A stretch of 64,000 nucleotides of DNA from Microstegium vimineum (taxonomy: Eukaryota; Streptophyta; Magnoliopsida; Poales; Poaceae), in NCBI GenBank assembly GCA_022036555.1, contig CM039141.1:13381430-13445429 (forward strand), given 5' to 3'. This document shows, one piece after another, positions 11,424-24,023 of the stretch. The notes under the pieces were generated by a model. It made no database searches. It saw only the letters and a program-made list of their open reading frames with translations, and was not told where the DNA came from. Positions within the stretch are counted from its first letter, which is position 1. Each line of letters begins with the position of its first letter. The position numbers and the translations under genes are program-made.

Positions 11424-13609
11424 GATTCCCCATCTCCTTTAACCTTACCAATGGGAACATACCTCAAAATGAGGTAATCATGATGGCCACCCTCATTCCC
11501 CGGGCAATTCCAGTCAATGTCGTTGGGACCGGAAAGAACTCTCACCCATCATACGAGTTCTACTATCCATCAGTAGCAGCAAGACAGCTAGCATTCGGTC
11601 AACTGTCGATCAAGCTCAGCTATGACAATGTGATCAAACCAAAAGAGGTCATTTCTGATGTGATGGATTGGAACAAGATTACTAGTCTCTCTCCCCATGC
11701 CGATATGGTCAACCTCGACTTGTCTTCTTGGGCGCCGACTTCGTTCATAACTGAGTCATACAAGTCCTGGTGGCAAGAATGGAAGGACCAGCTATTCGCC
11801 CCATCATCGCACTACTATCGACACTTAATTGATGCCAATCATGTCATCCCCGACGACACGGTAAGTTTATTCCCGATATCAATACTTCATTGACTTTCAA
11901 AGGCACAAGTAACTAACCCTCTGTCAGTAGGTCAATGATCCGATTCCCAACAAGAGCAAAAGCGGCAAGTATTTTAATTTGCGGCCGATGAACCCAATAT
12001 CAACAATCGACAGCAAGGCCCCTCCACTGGCTGCTCTTACGCATCGCAAGGCAAATCCTAAAGTCACCATCAGGTCTAGACCACCACCAACCGATGATGC
12101 TGCCACTGCTGCCGCTACCTTGGCTCAGGCTTTCATGGTAACACTTTATTTGCTTATACCGATTGAAAATTTTCATCGATAATTTTACTCTACTTTCAAT
12201 TTACACTAACTATCCTTTTCTGTAGCCAACAAGCTCATCGGCCACCATCCCAAATGTACGAGCTGTTCGACCTGTCGATGCCCTCAAAGCACAAGGATCC
12301 AAGCACCAAGGCCATTCAAGTGTTGCTCCTAAACCGAAGCGCAAGAAGCTATCAGCTCCAGTTGCACCTTCTCAAACTTCCACCGATGCACCGATATCAG
12401 AACCAGTATCAGCAGCTACCGCCGAGCAACCACAAGCCGAGATTCCTGACCAAGCGACGGCGCCATCACCGCAAGAGATGCCTATGACAACAGAAATGGT
12501 ATCGGCATCGGTACCAACATTAGCACCAGATGAAACCCCTGACCAAAGGGCAGCAACTTCCCCTCAGGAGTCAGCGGAAGCGACGCTAACACCAGCACTA
12601 GCTCCAGGACCAACCGTCCTTTCTACTGAGGCGAGCTCATCGGCAACCATTGCTGATCCTCAAGATACGGTTGCATCGGGTATTCAGTCAAGCCAAAGGC
12701 GAGAAATTGCTTTAAAGTAGGTAAACCGATTACTTCTATTACAAATCTTTGAGACACAAGCTCCTTCCTGACATATTTTGATTCTCTATCTATCTAGGCC
12801 CAAGATTCTCCCAACAACCTGTTCTCTTTCGCTGTCAACGTTCCAGAAGATGCCAATGAAGAGGCAGATTCTACCCAAACTTCAACTGTCATATCGGCAG
12901 AACTGAAATCCAAACTTGAAGCCCTGCTGCTCCTACTGCAACAAAGTACATCCCAACTGGTCCAAGATTCTAGTGCAGTAAGGGCAGGTTTCAAGGAAAC
13001 CCAAGATCAACTACCTGCCGATATCGAAGAACAACTCTTCCAGGCAGCTTTCCTTGAGAGTCGGCAACTCCAATACAAAAAGGCTTTAGGTCGTATTGCC
13101 GACAGAGTTACTCAAACAAAACTCGAAGAAGAAATATCCAAGTTCAAACAAATGGCAGACGAAAAGCACAAGGACCTCGATCACCTAGAAGCCTCTGGCA
13201 CTGAACTTGATCAAGAGATCAACCGTCTGTCGGCACAAAAAGAAGAGCTGCTGGCCGAGCTGAAGAGAGTGGATAAAGCCTTAGAATCGGCCATCCAGAA
13301 GAAGAACCAGCTCCCTATCATAGCCAAAGCTTTGCAGCAGAAAAGGGATGCCAACGCTCGCGAAGCTCTTCTGCTGAGGACAAAGGCCAAGACAGTTGAT
13401 GGCACTGCCGCTGACGATACCAGGGAAATAGAAGAAGCCGACCAAGTTCGTCTTCGTGCGATTTTATGTATTCAAACCTTGTTGTAACTTGTTACTCCTG
13501 AGCTTGACAAGTCAATCCGTCTGTAATATAACTTTTAACGTCTTTCTACCGATGTCCCTTATATGATAACTTTGTCATCGGCATATACGTATTGCTTTCA
13601 TGCATCCAT

Positions 13610-14797
13610 CTAGATACTAGGATAATACTTCTTCAGATACTTGCCATTTATTGCTCTGGAAAATGCAGCTCCTTCGAGGGTTTCCAAAATATAGGCATTA
13701 CCAGGAGTAGACTGCTTTATCCGAAAAGGACCTTCCCAATTAGGAGACCACTTCCCAAACTTTGAACTCTTAGCCCCAATCGGTAAAATCAATTTCCACA
13801 CCAGATCGCCATCGGCAAACTCCTTCATTTTTACCTTCTTGTTATACCATCTGGCAACCCGTCTCTTGTTCTCTTCAATACTGATTAGAGCTTTTAGCCG
13901 ATGACCTGCTAAATCTTCTAATTCATCCTTCATAAGGATATCATACTCATCGGCTGTTAATTGATCTTGAGAAAATAACCGTCTGGAACCAGTTTTAACT
14001 TCCCAAGGTAGGACAACATCATGTCTGTAGACTAACTGATATGGTGAAACCTTAGTAGCACCATGACATGCCATCCGATATGCCCACAAAGCTTCGTTCA
14101 GTACCGTATGCCATCTCCTAGGGTTTTCTTCAATCTTGCGCTTGATAAACTTGGTTACCCCTTTATTGGTTGCTTCAGCCTGACCATTAGCTTGAGCATA
14201 ATAAGGAGACGAGTTTAAAACCTTAAACCCCATACTGATAGCAAATTCATCAAATTCTCCCGACGTGAACATAGTTCCTTGATCGGTAGTAATAGTTTGA
14301 GGGATACCAAATCGGTAAACAATATGCTCTTTCACAAAATCTATCATGTTTGTCGATGTCATCTTTTTCAACGGAATAGCTTCAACCCACTTGGTAAAAT
14401 AATCGGTAGCAACAAGTATGAATTTATGTCCTTTACTCGATGGTGGGTAAATCTGGCCAATGAGATCAATGGCCCATCCTCTAAACGGCCAAGGCTTGAT
14501 TATAGGATTCATTGCTGACGCAGGTGATCTCTGAACATTACCAAATTTCTGACAATCTTGACACCCTTTGAAATACTCAAAACAATCTTCAAGAATCATT
14601 GACCAATAATATCCATTTCGCCTGATCATCCACTTCATTTTAAATGCTGATTGATGTGCTCCACACACCCCTTCATGAATTTCACCCATCAACCTGTTTG
14701 ATTCCTCTCTATCGAGACATCTGAGCAAAACTCCATCAAGTGTACGATAAAACAATTCATCATCAAGGAGCACATACTTAGTAGCCTGAAACCTCAA
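13610..14797 (-). pseudogene. Integrase end of pol, Gypsy element 1
   Basis: The 395-residue open frame starts with the zinc-binding HHCC region (H...GVCGAHQ, then CQDCQKF) and continues into the integrase catalytic core: first Asp in VATDYFTKW, second in TTDQGTMFTS, and Glu in GQAEATNKG. It ends KKYYPSI and a stop. It joins donor ends to target DNA during insertion. No chromodomain is visible after the core, so it fits the non-chromovirus branch. It follows the RNase H frame after a break at 14.8 kb. Intact in itself, it belongs to a broken polyprotein. Confidence 0.85.
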
Positions 14798-14826
14798 CCG
14801 TCTCTTCGCTTTCCTAGACGGATCTC

Positions 14827-16805
14827 TTAAGTAATCGACAATCTCTTTCTCCAGTCATCGGCAACCATTACCGATGTCATTACTTCTTGAATCGATTGAT
14901 ACCCCAAAGCGTGATGCGCCAACCGATTGGCCTCTTCATTATGCAACCTCGGAATATGCTCAAGACGATACTCTTTAAATTCCTTCAATAACTCCAAACA
15001 CTTCCCATGATATTCAATTAAAATATCACTTCGGCACTCATATGCTCCAATCAACTGATTGACCACCAACAAAGAGTCACCGAAGACTTCAACGGCATTG
15101 GCACGCACATCCCTGAGTACTCAGCCTGATTATTCGTCGAAGCAGCAACAATCGGCAATGAGATTTCATACTTTTTTCCTCGGGGTGAAACTAAGATAAC
15201 ACCGATGCCCGCTCCTTCCTTACATGTGGAACCATCAAAGAACAAAGTCCAAGGAGCAATCTCTACTGAAATTAGCGTACCGCGATGCTGAGTAACAAAA
15301 TCGGCCATCACCTGCCCTTTAACTGCCTTAGTCGATTCAAACCTCATATCAAATTCTGACAGCGCCAAAATCCATTTGCCGATCCTCCCATTCAATATCG
15401 ACATCGACAACATATACTTGACCACATCGTCTTTGCATATGACAGTACACTCGGTCGATAGCAAATAATGCCTTAACTTAGTACAAGAGAAGTATAGACA
15501 TAAACACAATTTCTCAATGGCCGAATACCTAGTTTCAGCATCCACCAGTCTTCTGCTCAAATAATAAATCACACGTTCTTTCCCTTCAAATTCTTGAATC
15601 AAAGCTGACCCGATAACACCGTCATCGGCAGACAAATACAATCTAAAGGGTTTCCCATGTTGAGATGGAATCAAAACCGGGGGATTCACCAGATACCTCT
15701 TAATTTCCTCCAAAGCCGATTGCTGCTTTTCTCCCCACACAAATTCCTGGCCAGCTTTTAGCTTCAGCAGTGGGCTAAAAGACTCAATCTTTCCAGACAG
15801 ATTAGATATAAATCTTCTAATAAAATTAATCTTACCCATCAAAGATTGCAACTCAGTCTTGTCCGTAGGAGCAACCACTTTGTTAATTGCATCAACAAAT
15901 TTTCTGCCGATCTCTATACCCCTTTGATGCACCATGAACCCCAAGAATTGACCCGCCGATACGCCAAACGCGCACTTATTTGGATTCATCTTTAGCCCAT
16001 GCTCCCTTGTGCACTCCAGAATCTTCCGCAGATCAGCAAGATGCTTTTCAAAGTTTCCGGACTTAACCACCACGTCGTCGATATAGATTTCGACCAACGT
16101 ACCGATGTACTTATGAAAAATAAAGTTCATTGCTATTTGATAAGTGGCTCCGGCGTTCTTCAACCCAAAAGTCATGGCGATCCATTCAAATAAACCGACG
16201 TGACCTGAACACCTAAAAGCAGTTTTGGATATGTCTTCTTCAGCCATAAATATTTGATTATATCCAGCATTACCATCCATAAAACTAATAATTTTGTGTC
16301 TAGCAGAAGCATCAACTAGTAGATCGACAACGAGCATTGGATAGCCGTCCATTAGCGTAGCTTTATTGAGATTCCTGAAATCAATACAAACACAAAGTTT
16401 TCCGTTCTTCTTATATACATGAACTACATTAGAAATCCATTCAGCATATCGATATTGCCGAATAAATCCAGCTTCGATTAACTTGGTAATCTCAGCTTTA
16501 ATATCGGGTAGTACAGTGGGGTTACACCGGCGCGCTGGTTGCCGATGTGGTTGAAAACCCGACTTAATAGGTAACCGATGTTCAACTATTGATCGATCCA
16601 AACCAGACATCTCTGTATAATCCCAAGCAAAACAATCTTTATATTCTTTTAACAAATCACTCAGCTGTTGTTTACATTGGGAATCCAACCTAGCACTAAT
16701 AAAAGTTGGCCTAGGCTTGCTACCGTCGCCGATGTTTATTTCTAGTAACTCATCGGCCGATGTGAACCCCTGCCCAAACTTTCCATCATCAGCGAACTGA
16801 TCCAT
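14827..16805 (-). pseudogene. Reverse transcriptase and RNase H of Gypsy element 1 (frameshifted)
   Basis: One long frame (16805-15051) holds the reverse transcriptase: KNGKLCVCIDFRNLNKA, the catalytic YIDDVV at about 16075-16086, and the QFLGFMV thumb entry. The RNase H domain follows (FFDGSTCKEGAGIG) up to NNQAEYSG. The frame is then lost at about 15110, and the rest of RNase H (GDSLLVVNQL) continues in another frame to 14827. This is a single-indel type of break. No protease precedes the reverse transcriptase. Confidence 0.85.
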
Positions 16806-18250
16806 TAAAACACATCTTCAGAACCGACTGCTTGGATTAGTGTAATTTGGAAACCAGAAAACTTTGTGAAATTCAGCACCTCGTACCGATTTGCTAGAGA
16901 AATCAAATCATATGCCTGAGGGTATGGTGTTCGATAAGAATATGTATCGACCTCAGACTTACTACCGAACTGCCCTTTCGTCACTTTGGCGATCTCATCG
17001 GCCCAGTATACATTTTGACCCTGCCGACGTGTTGCCTGTATGTTTATCGGCTGGACTGGTCGATACATCCCTTCTTGCCTCTGTGATAAGTAAACCGATC
17101 CGATTGGCATAAACGCAACACCATGTTGTTGAACATTATACATCGACTGATCTGTCGATGTATATCCTTGGACACCAGCTGGAGTATTTTGAGACACTAT
17201 CGACATCTCATTTTGAACATCCGCTGGGTAATGGTATTGCTGTGCTCCTGCCGCCTGATATCTAGGTTGCACCAACTGCTGTTGCATTGATGTCTGACCA
17301 GTCCATCCAAGATCATAAGTCATCAGCATGTGATTTATCGATAATTGATATCCATTCGGAGCCTGTTGCCCTTGCATTCTAGGACAATCAATAGATTGAC
17401 CTCCTTGTTGTATTGATACCCCCGTCTGAGGATTTATCATCAAAGGATAGCCTGCATCTACCCTATTTTGTTGCATCGGCAGAGCGCTTGCCGATGGTCT
17501 CCCGCAAGGCATCTTAGGTACCACCATCTGAAGACTTCTTGTCGACGACTGCCTGTTTGGAGAAGGCGTAGCATAATGCATCACTGGATTCATCGGCCGC
17601 ACTGATACTGCCGATTCCACAAGGGCTTTTCCCGCCGTATCGTCACCTTGGATCAACTTGGCATCGGTCGATGAATTTGGAGGCATATCATATCCCCACC
17701 GACTAGTAGGAATCGGTTGGCTCTGGATTACAAGTCCTGACACCTCTGATGCTACTGGGTCTGTATTCAGCCGAACAACGTTTACAGGGCTTGATTTTAG
17801 AGTGATTTCACTGGCAGACAACTTCACAGGCTGGGAGGATCCCGCTGGGATTGCTGATGGAGTTATAATAGATGCCGATCCAGATTGATGATACGACGGA
17901 CCAACATAATGAGATGCCTACCCTTCTTTGAAGGATCGCATAACAGCGTTGTGTACAACATTGGACAACATAGTAGAGTGGTTAATCAATGCTACATTTA
18001 ATGCATAATTAACCATCTCTTGAAATTTACCAGGATGGGCGTCGAAAGTGAACTGTCGTGGCGACGGCGGATCTTGCTTCTGGACTGCTTTGCCACTCCT
18101 GTTTAGGTTGAAGGACTTCTGATATAGCTGCTTGTATTCCTCCATAGCCTGCTCCATAGCTTGCTTCTGATCATCCTTCAGATCTGCTTCGGAGACTTCA
18201 ATGACGTTCTTTGGATCAACGTCAGTAGAACCACCCATGATCTTGATCAA
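16805..18250 (-). pseudogene. Gag region of Gypsy element 1 (truncated)
   Basis: Two frames remain: 18250-17918, an acidic leader followed by a short segment that resembles the start of a Gag protein, and 17827-16805, rich in Gln, Met, Pro and Tyr. No capsid core, CCHC zinc knuckle or protease DTG/DSG motif was found, so the central part of gag-pro is probably deleted. Position between the primer-binding site and reverse transcriptase is the main support. Confidence 0.55.
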
Positions 18251-18263
18251 GAGATATATTTAG

Positions 18264-18285
18264 GGTCCCACCGGGTGTGCCAAAA
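18264..18285 (-). promoter_or_regulatory. Candidate primer-binding site, element 1
   Basis: Starting four bases inside the 5' LTR, the minus strand reads TTTTGGCACACCCGGTGGGA, the usual position and TGG start of a tRNA primer site. The matching tRNA was not identified. Confidence 0.5.
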
Positions 18286-18289
18286 GAGG

Positions 18290-19058
18290 TGTTGACACAA
18301 AAAGCGTCGGATCTGCGAACACATCGGGCTTATACCCGAACTCGATATCCAAAGGTGTGCCAGTTGATTTGACCAGTTAATCAACAAGGACGATAACTAG
18401 AACAACGATGAACGAGACGACAGCGATACGCCCGGATGTCAAGGCTCAGATTGCTCAAAAAGCGGAACTCGCGAGGTAGACGGAGATCTTGTAGATGTAG
18501 CCCGTCGAGATCGTAAGAACTCGTAGATAAACTATAACTAATGCGAAAAAGTAGATGCTGAAAAGTAAGACAAAAATAATAGATTTGTTTGATTGTATTG
18601 GATATATCCTGATACATCGCCCCTGGGTACATATTTATACTCTGGTAACAGGAGTTGCAAACAGACATGACTCATACCTAAACGGAAACTCCTATTTTTA
18701 AGGAAATAAAACGACTCGTGCAAGAGTCGCACTTAAACTAAAACAATAATACTAGCATAAAATTACTAGTTTCATTATCCACCTCCCTTACGATGAAACT
18801 TTCTATCAGCAGATTCCTTCAATCCGCACGTTCCTTCTACTATCATCGGCACCTCCTTGCTGACGTCAGCCACATCATCTCACATCCATCGGCAACATTT
18901 CCGATCGACAATATTTTCGTTTCATCGGTAATACCTCCTCATCGGCAAACACATCTTTCACTAGTGGTATCTTGATGCCGATGAGAGGCAATGTTTTACC
19001 TTCTCGCCGATCGACGCACTTGGCTTAATATTGACCCGTACGAAAAACGGTGTCAAAA
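18290..19058 (-). repeat. 5' LTR of Gypsy element 1
   Basis: This repeat matches 7528-8294 with about 24 substitutions and a small indel. Its outer end reads GTGTCAAAAACA instead of GTGTCAACA, so the terminus has changed and the right limit is good to a few bases only. Confidence 0.88.
18632..18639 (-). promoter_or_regulatory. TATA-like box in the 5' LTR of element 1
   Basis: TATAAATA on the minus strand, at the position matching the 3' LTR box. It is the likely core promoter of the element's RNA. Confidence 0.45.
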
Positions 19059-19346
19059 ACAGCGTACTCGTGTCCTCCTCCTTCCATTACAGGCAAATTT
19101 CTCCGGCCCCTTCCCTCCCCCGTGTTGACCCATGTGCCTTGTGCGTTTCCGGTAAGGCTTATCCTATTCCTATCCGGCTATCCGCTCCTGCGGCACCTCC
19201 ATCGTTTCCGGGAGATGCGTCACTTCACTTCCGCGTAAAGTTGAGCATGCAGCCCGCGGGCTGAAGGCACGGCCCGAGGCATGAAGAAACGGCCCGGCCC
19301 AAGCACGGCACGGCCCGAAGGGCAAACGTGCCCGTGCCGGCCCGAG

Positions 19347-22300
19347 TGTGACGGAACCTCTTAAGATAGGGCCCACTTGCCAGGATTAACCAACTTAATC
19401 CCAACAGATGATCCAAACCTTAATTAGTCCATCAGGTGTCGCCACTTTGCAGCGGGTCATCCACCTCTTTTCGAACAGGATCACCTCATTACAATCATTA
19501 CAGAAGTAATACGAAATTTTTATATTACATCAAAGTAGCGGAAATTTAAAGTCATATTACAAACCATAAGTTTTGAAACATAACTTAGTGTCATATGATA
19601 ACGATACATCAAACTGCTGATAGCGAAAGAACAGACAACCGAGTTACTCTTGCCCAAGAGTCAAGCAAAGACAGTTCATTCTTCATCTTCATCTACACTG
19701 ACCATGGTCGTGCAGCAAGAAGCCACACAAACCGGGTTGTGATCCTTATCTGCAACAGGGGTTAACAAACCCTGAGTACGGGAGTACTCCACAAGACTTA
19801 TCCGACAAAGAAAAGTATTTGGTGGACAAACAGTATGCAAGTCATAGGATTCAAGGTGTGGTTTACAAGAATCAAGTATTTTGCATAAATGAGCATTTAT
19901 AAAAAGAATTGAAATCATTTATGTTATCCATAAGATTACTCAAGTATCGATCTAGATGTATGATCGATAACAAGGTAATAACCATCCATAAAGGGAGTCC
20001 AACAAGTATCCAGTTAAAGTGTATTACTACGAAGAAGAAAACAGGGTCATGTTTCCATATCCGAGGAACACGACGATTCGAACCGGTTTATCCCAGCTGG
20101 GGCTTCCCTGACACACGACATATACAGCCGCTTAAAGCATGCATATGACTACCTTTCCCTGGATCCTCTCGCCAAGACCGGGGTTCCGCCACCCGAGAGC
20201 ACAGTACACCTCCATCCAGTTCGCTAACTTGGAGGGTACACACTACTCTCGCCATCTCTCCACTCTCAGTGCGGGTTAACCATTCTTCAAGCGAGAATAG
20301 CCAGAGTCCAGCTTCCCGGAGTATGTGATAAGTACTCCAAAGTCACAACCCTAGTCATGCATCAACGAACGGTTCCTAATCGACACAGGCGGAAAGAACC
20401 CGCTCACCAGACACCGCTGATGGCTCTCCAACACCGTGTCCACCCGGTCTCAGATTATTACTTCCAACATCAACATCCCTTCTCAGAAAACATAACCATT
20501 TGCCGAAGCAATACGTCATGCGTAGGTGACCGGAAATCACCTACTATAAAAGTTCTAAGCATACTAAGCATTTTTGCAAAACTTTGCATCTTTAAACAAG
20601 TGACAAGGTTAAAGGTATAAATAGTACAAGGATAAAGCTATGCATCAAGTAGGAATTTAATAAAGTATCGTAATGCAATAGTATAAACATAAGTGTATTT
20701 AAAGCAATCATTTTAAATACAAGGAAATGTTTGAATGCACCGGGGCTTGCCTTGGTTGGAGGGATAGACGAACTCGGGCTCAGATTCAAGAGAGAAAACC
20801 TCCTCACTAGAGGTATACAACCCAACCAACGAACAATCTACACGATAAAAATGACATGTTTTAGATGATGCTTGAATAGTAAACATGATGCTTAACTCAA
20901 ACAAACATGATCTTGAGAAAAGACTAAAACAGATTACACCTTGAGTACCACTTCCCTTCATGAAGGAAAGCAACACTAGGTTAGAAAGCAATTAATTGAA
21001 CCCTATTTATCTTGATTACCTAAGTTAACACTTACATCCAAAAGAACTGAGCAAGCAACATTACATCGAGCATGTCCACTTGTGTTTGTCACTGGACAAT
21101 GACCACATGTATCAAATAATCCAAAATCACTCAAAGCCTAAAGTTATTAGGGTTTCTAAACATTTTTAAAACTAATTAAACAACTAGCCATGTATAAAAG
21201 CTCATCCAAAAACTCCCAAACTTTTTTTGTACAGCAAGGTAACAGAGTACAAAGCTTACACAAAAATTCTCAGAATTTTTGGAGCAACTAACAGAGCAAA
21301 ACAGGAACAGAGAAAACCCTGCACAAACCTACTGACGGCTGAGACCCGCCCAACAGAGGCACAAACGCTCGAGCGGCGGTGCCGATGACCACAAAACACG
21401 GCGGCGCGTCGCCGTCGGTGACCAAACCGAACGGCTACCCCTCGAACTTGCTTCGGCTCGCCGAGCCGAACCCAACGAGGTGCGCTGCGACCAAAACAAA
21501 CCTTCAGAGACACCTCATCGAGGGTGCTGGCGATCTGCTGGAGCTCGACCGATCGCGCACCATCGAGCACAGACCTTGATCGAAGAACTAGACCTCGATC
21601 GCTGAAGAAAGACCTCGATCGAACCTCGATCAGAGAAGCTAGGCCTCGATCGACCCTCGATCAGAGAAGCTAGGCCTCGATCGATGAATCTAGGCCTCAA
21701 GCAGAGACGCTAGGCCTCGATCACGACTCAGAGGACAACCGTGAGCAAGACGCCCAAGGGAAACGAGACTAAAACCTACCCAGGAGACCTCGTCGATGAC
21801 AATGGCAGCGAACTGAGCTCGATCGCACACATGCCGACGGACACAGGCCTCGATCAGCTCAACTAACAACTCTAGCAAGCTCAGCAGCCCCCAAACAACA
21901 TGAAGCGCGCACGAAACAAACTCAGAGCTAAACGCAACACCCTCGTCGACGGCACTGGCGGTCGACGGAGATCTGCGCGACGCGCTGAAGAAAACACGCG
22001 CGTGCTCGAGGGCAACTACCCCTCGAAACAGACTCAGGACGGCTAGGCGAAGCTAGCGCAAGACTTGGATCTCGAAAAGATCAACTACAACGACTAGACG
22101 ACGAACACACCGCCGCGCCGAACCAGAACAGCGGCGGCGCTCGAGGACAGAGCTCGAAGACTCAATTCGAAGGTAAACGAGTAGAGCGGAGAGGTCGAGG
22201 AGCTCACCCTGGTCACGAAGCACTAGCAAGCGTGGCCTGAGATGAAGCAGAGACGGCTGTCGATGGAGAACGTGTCGGCGGAGACGAAGAACTGCGCGGC

Positions 22301-23202
22301 AACGAAGATGTTCCCGGAGCTATGGTCCACCATTTACAAAACGGAGAACCGACAAGAAACAGAGATGAGCAAGGAGCAAGAAACACAAGACAAAAAGACA
22401 ATGTGACTCTTGCGTAGCCCAGTCGAGGACTGACCAGAGCAGCGGCGCTCTCGTCGGAGTTGAAGAAGACGGAACCACGCTGGACGAAAGCAAGCTCGAC
22501 GACTTCAACCAACTTGATTCGAGGATGCGCAAGGTCAAAGCGAAGACAACGGCAAAGGATTGAGTGGTTGGAAGTGGCTAACAAGCTCGGACGAGTTCGT
22601 CAATGAAGGTGGAGCGCTCGGCGGAGCAAAGCAGAGTGATGGAGTGGCGTGAAAAAGGAGACAGAAAGGACGGTTTCCCATTTTTAAAGACGGCAACGGG
22701 TTCCGCGATAACGCCACGTACACGACAAGACGGGCGTCCCTGGACAGGAGTCGCACGGTGGCATCGACAACTGTCGAACAGGTGCGACGTCGAGTTCAAC
22801 CCCGCCATGCAACTGCTCGATGAAAGGACAGAACTGACCCTGTGGCTATTTTGCAAAATGCTCAAGCTTCCAGGGGTTTTCAAGAAAAACTTTGAACACG
22901 AAAGATGCTCAAAATTTCAAGATCTACAACTTTTTTTACACAACCATATGCAAAAACTTTATAGATTTTGAAAATCATGTTTAGGGTTTTAATCCACCCC
23001 GTCGGGGAAAATAGGGTTTGGATTCAAATTTTAATTTGAGAATTTGAAAAGATGACCTGCATTCAAACAATTGATCCAACACAAGCAAGTAAACTCATTT
23101 TAGTCAATGCATATCCAGGTTTTCAAACAAATGAATGATGATTAATGCATATTATGACATGATCAAATTTTTAATTAAGTTATTAACACCCGGGGTGTTA
23201 CA
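19347..23202 (-). mobile_element. Solo-LTR-like insertion nested in the hAT element
   Basis: The 3856-bp block begins TGTGACGGAACC and ends GGTGTTACA, with CCGAG duplicated on both sides (19342-19346 and 23203-23207). TG...CA ends plus a 5-bp duplication are those of an LTR. No pol, gag or second LTR copy is seen inside, so a solo LTR of a long-LTR Gypsy family, left by recombination, is the best reading. In the minus direction it begins TGTAACACCCCGGGTGTT, a start I recall from grass Gypsy LTRs. A large non-coding derivative is the alternative. An AC-rich, CTCGATC-repeat zone lies at about 21540-21730. Confidence 0.75.
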
Positions 23203-24023
23203 CCGAGGCACATAGCAGGCCGTGTCTAGGCCACTGCCTCGGCACGGCAGGCGGCACGGTGGCGACCCGCTAATAAGGCCAGGCATGGTGGCGGCCCGTA
23301 GCACCGGCTCCCATATAAGCCGGGAGCCCCACGCTGCCACGCCCCCACAAACCCTAATCCCCACCCCCACCCCGCAGCCGCGGCGCTCCCCACCCCGCGC
23401 GTCGCCCCCCAAACCCTAATCCCCTTCCCTCGCCGCCGCCCACCGTCGAACACTTGCAGTCCAGCGAGGTCTCTACAGCCGGATCGACGACTCCACGGCT
23501 AGATCGAGGCCGGATCGACGGTCTTCACCGCCAGATCGGGGTCTCTACCGCCAGATCGGCGGCTCCACGGCGGATCGACGACTCCACGGCTAGATCGAGG
23601 TCGGATCGAGGGTCTTCACCGCCGGATCGGAGTCTCCACCGCCGGATCTGGGTATCCGCCGGCGGATCGAGGGTCTCCACCGCCGTATCTTGGAGATACC
23701 GGCGAGAAGCCTCTGTCTCCCGGTCTCTCTCGTCGGATCTTGCCACTGTCGTCTCCTTCCTCTTCCTCTTCTCCGACTCAGCTGCTCTCGCTCCTCTTTT
23801 TCTGTTCGCTGGCGCCGGGCTCCGTCTCCTTGCAGGCAACTACTCTGCTTCCCTCTTCTCTCCGCTCCTCTCTACTCCCCTCTTTTCCATTTTTCCGGCT
23901 AGGATGCTAACCCTAATCCCTCTGTTTTCTGTTTGCAGGTCACGACGTGTAGCTGGTGCCGCAGGAGCCGTTGAGGAACGGTGCCGCGAGGTGAAGAAGA
24001 AGAGTCGGGGTGCTGTGGTGGCC

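Larger units (their letters stand above)
8691..13487 (+). pseudogene. Antisense gene of element 1: plant mobile domain plus coiled coil (broken)
   Basis: This gene runs opposite to pol. A short possible first exon (ATG at 8691, donor near 8720) leads to an exon entered after TCTCTAG near 8820. From 8824 to 9830 the frame encodes a PMD (aminotransferase-like plant mobile domain), with TPTLADVHMLTGLDV and WCFINLWLNAHMY typical of the family. An in-frame TAA at 9040-9042 interrupts it. A 1.6-kb insertion splits it at 9841, and the domain resumes at about 11480 with YEFYYPSVAARQLAFGQ. Likely introns follow (GTAAGT at about 11862; about 12136-12225; about 12720-12798), then a Ser/Thr/Pro-rich linker and a coiled coil (12800-13487) ending in TAA, 120 bases from the end of pol. 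PMD proteins in plants act in silencing and development; the function inside a retrotransposon is unknown. The stop, the insertion and a one-base frame difference across the insertion make this copy a pseudogene. Confidence 0.75.
7528..19058 (-). mobile_element. Ty3/Gypsy LTR retrotransposon 1, with antisense plant-mobile-domain gene
   Basis: Two direct repeats of about 767 bp with TGTTGACAC...GTGTCAACA ends bound the element. A primer-binding-type site just inside the right LTR and a G-rich polypurine tract just inside the left one show it runs on the minus strand. Pol (reverse transcriptase, RNase H, integrase) lies on the minus strand at 16.8-13.6 kb. A spliced gene on the plus strand fills 8.7-13.5 kb, between pol and the 3' LTR. 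By hand alignment the LTRs differ at about 24 positions plus one small indel (about 3%), so insertion is fairly recent. Gag is shortened, no protease or zinc knuckle was found, and pol has a frameshift, so this copy is not autonomous. No exact 5-bp target duplication was seen. Confidence 0.9.

Noticed and set aside
8824..13487. The PMD gene as a host gene with a retrotransposon beside it
   Set aside because: It lies inside the LTR pair, between pol and the 3' LTR, and shares the layout of element 2, so it belongs to the element.
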